From Clostridia bacterium (GTDB lineage Bacteria > Bacillota_A > Clostridia > Oscillospirales > CAG-272), in NCBI GenBank assembly GCA_017472105.1, contig JAFUQY010000410.1, positions 1 through 6,356 on the forward strand: a stretch of 6,356 nt of DNA, read 5' to 3'. Below the pieces are notes generated by a model, which worked only from the letters and a program-made list of their open reading frames with translations, ran no database searches and was not told the origin of the DNA. Shown here piece by piece: positions 4,698 through 6,356 of the stretch. Every line of letters starts with the position of its first letter. Within the stretch, counting starts at the first letter, position 1. The translations under genes were made by a program, and so were the position numbers.

Positions 4698-6125
4698 TTA
4701 TTCGCAGTCGTCACAGTCGCCGCAGCCTTCGCGGATTTCAAATACATCCTCATCCGCCAGACCGAGGTCAGCTTCAGCCGCCTTCATCATGATCGCGCAT
4801 TCGATTCTCTTGCGGAACAGCTTGCAGCCGTATTCATACACGCCGCGGATGGAGCCGGTCGCGTGGTATGCATTCGCCGCACAGCCGCCGGAGCAGTACA
4901 GCTTTGCCCAGCAGTCGTCGCATTCCCGTCTCGCGTAGACGTTGCACAGCTTGAAGTCGTCGCGGAGCGCAGTGTTCGTCACGCCTTGCCATACATCGCC
5001 CATCTTATACTTTTCGTCGCCCACGAACTGGTGGCACGGGTACAAATCGCCCGTCGGAGTGACCGCGAAGTATTCCGTACCGGAGCCGCATCCCGCGATT
5101 CTCTTGTAAATGCAGGGGCCGTGGGAGAGGTCAAGCATGTAGTGGTAGAACGTGATCGGCTTGCCCTCCTGCTTGCGGCGGATCATGTCCTTCGCGAGGA
5201 TTTCGTACTGCTCGAGAATGACGGGCAGGTCTTCCTCGGTCAGCGCGTACTTGGTGCCGTCGGGAGAAACCACGGGCTCCATGGACAGGCGGTCAAATCC
5301 GAGGTCAGCCATGTGGAAGAGATCCTTGGTGAAATCGGGATTCGCATGGGTGAAGGTGCCGCGCATGTAGTATTCCCTGTCACCTCTCGCCGCCGCCATC
5401 TTCTGGAACTTCGGCACGATCCGGTCGTAGCTGCCGTTGCCTGCATAATCGCGGCGGGAGATGTCGTTGATTTCACGGCGTCCGTCAAGGCTGAGAACCA
5501 CGTTGGTACATTCTTTGTTGGCAAATTCGATCACATCGTCGTCGATGAGCATGCCGTTGGTCGTCAGCGTGAAGCGGAAATTCTTGCCGGCGTCCTTTTC
5601 AATCGAGCGCGCGTACGCAACCAGACGCTTGACGACGTCGAAGTTCATGAGCGGTTCGCCGCCGAAGAAGTCCACTTCGAGATTGACATGCTTGCCGGAG
5701 TTCTTCACGAGGAAGTCCAGAGCCGCCACGCCCGTTTCGTAGCTCATCAGCGCGCTCTCGCCGTGGTACTTGCCCTGCGCCGCAAAGCAGTATTCGCAGT
5801 TGAGGTTGCAGGTGTGCGCCACATGGAGGCAGAGCGCCTTGACAGTGGTGTTGCGGTTCTTGAAGTCAAATGCGTGGTCCTTGTACTGATCCTCGGCAAA
5901 GAGCCGTCCGATGGATTTCAGCTCTTCCACGTCGTCAAAGCAGTCAAGGACGTCCTGTTCGGTGACATCGGGATAACGTTCGGTAATCACACGGACGATT
6001 TCCTCGCGCGCGGTGTTTTCGTACATCCCAATGATGTCGTAAGCCACTTCGTCCACGAGATGCACGCTTCCGCTGTACACGTCGATGACGATATTGTAGC
6101 CGTTAAGTTTATACTGGTGTATCAT
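4698..6125 (-). CDS. scfB: SCIFF (ranthipeptide) radical SAM maturase
   Basis: Installs a thioether crosslink in the cysteine-rich SCIFF peptide encoded just upstream. The 475 residues read in order as follows. Residues 1-90 are the family's N-terminal precursor-recognition (RRE, PqqD-like) region, beginning MIHQYKLNGYNIVIDV. The radical SAM domain follows, with the cluster motif C106-NLN-C110-EY-C113, GGEP (155-158) and LTTNG (187-191). The C-terminal SPASM domain binds auxiliary Fe-S clusters: C346, GDLYPC ending at C364, C402-DD-C405-WAKLY-C411-SGG-C415, and C434. Other cysteines are C338, C394 and C443. After the usual family end (about RIECAIMMKA) there is an acidic tail closing in C468-GD-C471-DD-C474. 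The start is supported by the conserved MIHQYKLNGYN, although no close ribosome binding site is seen. The family call is close to certain; the exact crosslink is not readable from sequence. Confidence 0.96.
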   Translation of the reverse strand: MIHQYKLNGYNIVIDVYSGSVHLVDEVAYDIIGMYENTAREEIVRVITERYPDVTEQDVLDCFDDVEELKSIGRLFAEDQYKDHAFDFKNRNTTVKALCLHVAHTCNLNCEYCFAAQGKYHGESALMSYETGVAALDFLVKNSGKHVNLEVDFFGGEPLMNFDVVKRLVAYARSIEKDAGKNFRFTLTTNGMLIDDDVIEFANKECTNVVLSLDGRREINDISRRDYAGNGSYDRIVPKFQKMAAARGDREYYMRGTFTHANPDFTKDLFHMADLGFDRLSMEPVVSPDGTKYALTEEDLPVILEQYEILAKDMIRRKQEGKPITFYHYMLDLSHGPCIYKRIAGCGSGTEYFAVTPTGDLYPCHQFVGDEKYKMGDVWQGVTNTALRDDFKLCNVYARRECDDCWAKLYCSGGCAANAYHATGSIRGVYEYGCKLFRKRIECAIMMKAAEADLGLADEDVFEIREGCGDCDDCE

Positions 6126-6127
6126 AT

Positions 6128-6150
6128 CCGCAGTGCGGCAGCCATACTCC
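6128..6150 (-). promoter_or_regulatory. Unusual ribosome binding region of scfB
   Basis: No Shine-Dalgarno motif lies at normal distance from the scfB ATG (6125). A GGAG occurs at 6150-6147, too far away (21 nt), but the intervening CCGC-ACT-GCGG (6138-6128) can form a short hairpin. Folding would bring the GGAG to an effective spacing of about 10 nt. This is inference from sequence only. Confidence 0.35.
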
Positions 6151-6237
6151 GTTTTTGTTCAGCCGGAAATTACGACAGATTCCGCATCCTTTCGTTTGGT
6201 GAATTTTTCTGTCTGTACCTTTATATCAAATATGAAA

Positions 6238-6280
6238 ACAAAATAAAATCCGCCTGCCTTTTCGGAGCAAGCGGTATTTT
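6238..6280 (-). terminator. Intercistronic terminator/attenuator between scfA and scfB
   Basis: Minus strand: CCGCTTGC (6274-6267) pairs with GCAGGCGG (6257-6250), one G-U included, across a 9-nt loop, then ATTTTATTTTG. It starts 17 nt after the scfA stop. The 124 nt between it and scfB contain no promoter as good as the others in this window, so scfB is probably expressed by read-through. Confidence 0.82.
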
Positions 6281-6290
6281 ATGTGTGCAC

Positions 6291-6356
6291 TTACTTATTC
6301 TTGTTTTCGCACTTCTGGTTAGCAACACCGCAGGAAGTCTTGCAAGCGGACTGGCA
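6291..6356 (-). CDS. scfA: SCIFF precursor peptide, C-terminal 21 residues (partial)
   Basis: The frame enters from the right edge and ends at TAA (6293-6291). The visible part begins CQSACKTSC, continues GVANQKC and ends in a polar tail, ENKNK. It holds four cysteines at spacing CX3CX3CX6C, which is the conserved core and end of SCIFF (six cysteines in forty-five residues) peptides; the first two cysteines and the leader would lie outside the window. In characterised members a Cys-to-Thr thioether is formed within this core; the single Thr here, in ACKTSC, is the natural acceptor candidate. Its position directly upstream of scfB on the same strand confirms the call. The product is a ribosomally made, post-translationally modified peptide (ranthipeptide). 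Its function is unsettled; signalling roles have been proposed. Confidence 0.9.
   Translation of the reverse strand, partial: CQSACKTSCGVANQKCENKNK

Noticed and set aside
6122..6145. Seven-codon leader frame (MAAALRI) whose TGA overlaps the scfB ATG
   Set aside because: The GGAG is only 1 nt from its ATG, too close for initiation, and so short an open frame is likely by chance.

Overview
The window looks like chromosomal DNA from an anaerobic, low-to-mid-GC Clostridia-type Firmicute. The evidence is the SCIFF (ranthipeptide) precursor/maturase pair, which is characteristic of Clostridia, AGGAGG-type ribosome binding sites, textbook sigma-A promoters (TTGACA, 17 bp, TATAAT), U-tailed hairpin terminators and a tRNA-Gln without an encoded CCA. 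The base composition is GC-richer than classical Clostridium, which suggests an Oscillospiraceae- or Christensenellales-like gut lineage, but that placement is inference. No insertion sequence, CRISPR array, integrase or phage gene is visible.

Layout, left to right. (1) Positions 1-1040, minus strand: a promoter drives a 41-residue single-pass membrane microprotein and then an RsuA-type 16S rRNA pseudouridine synthase. After an AT-rich gap, a possible new gene start runs off the left edge. (2) Positions 1114-2416, plus strand: transcribed divergently from (1), an extended -10 promoter, a small lipoprotein and, 3 nt later, a metallo-beta-lactamase-fold hydrolase, closed by a hairpin terminator. 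(3) Positions 2427-4603, minus strand: tRNA-Gln(CUG) behind a consensus promoter, then a hairpin terminator, a short-type Orn/Lys/Arg decarboxylase-family PLP enzyme, and a MarR-family regulator with its own perfect consensus promoter and an inverted repeat beside its ribosome binding site. The regulator converges on the hydrolase. (4) Positions 4658-6356, minus strand: the last 21 codons of scfA (cysteine-rich SCIFF precursor peptide), an intercistronic hairpin terminator, scfB (radical SAM/SPASM thioether-forming maturase) and a strong terminator.

The most notable system is the SCIFF/ranthipeptide locus. ScfA supplies a small peptide with closely spaced cysteines. ScfB should bind it through its N-terminal recognition domain and use radical SAM chemistry to install a cysteine thioether crosslink. 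The family is known. Locally interesting points are an extra CxxCxxC tail on ScfB that resembles the precursor's own cysteine spacing, and an attenuator-like terminator between the two genes that would keep peptide output above enzyme output. The other genes are housekeeping or accessory functions without an evident shared pathway.
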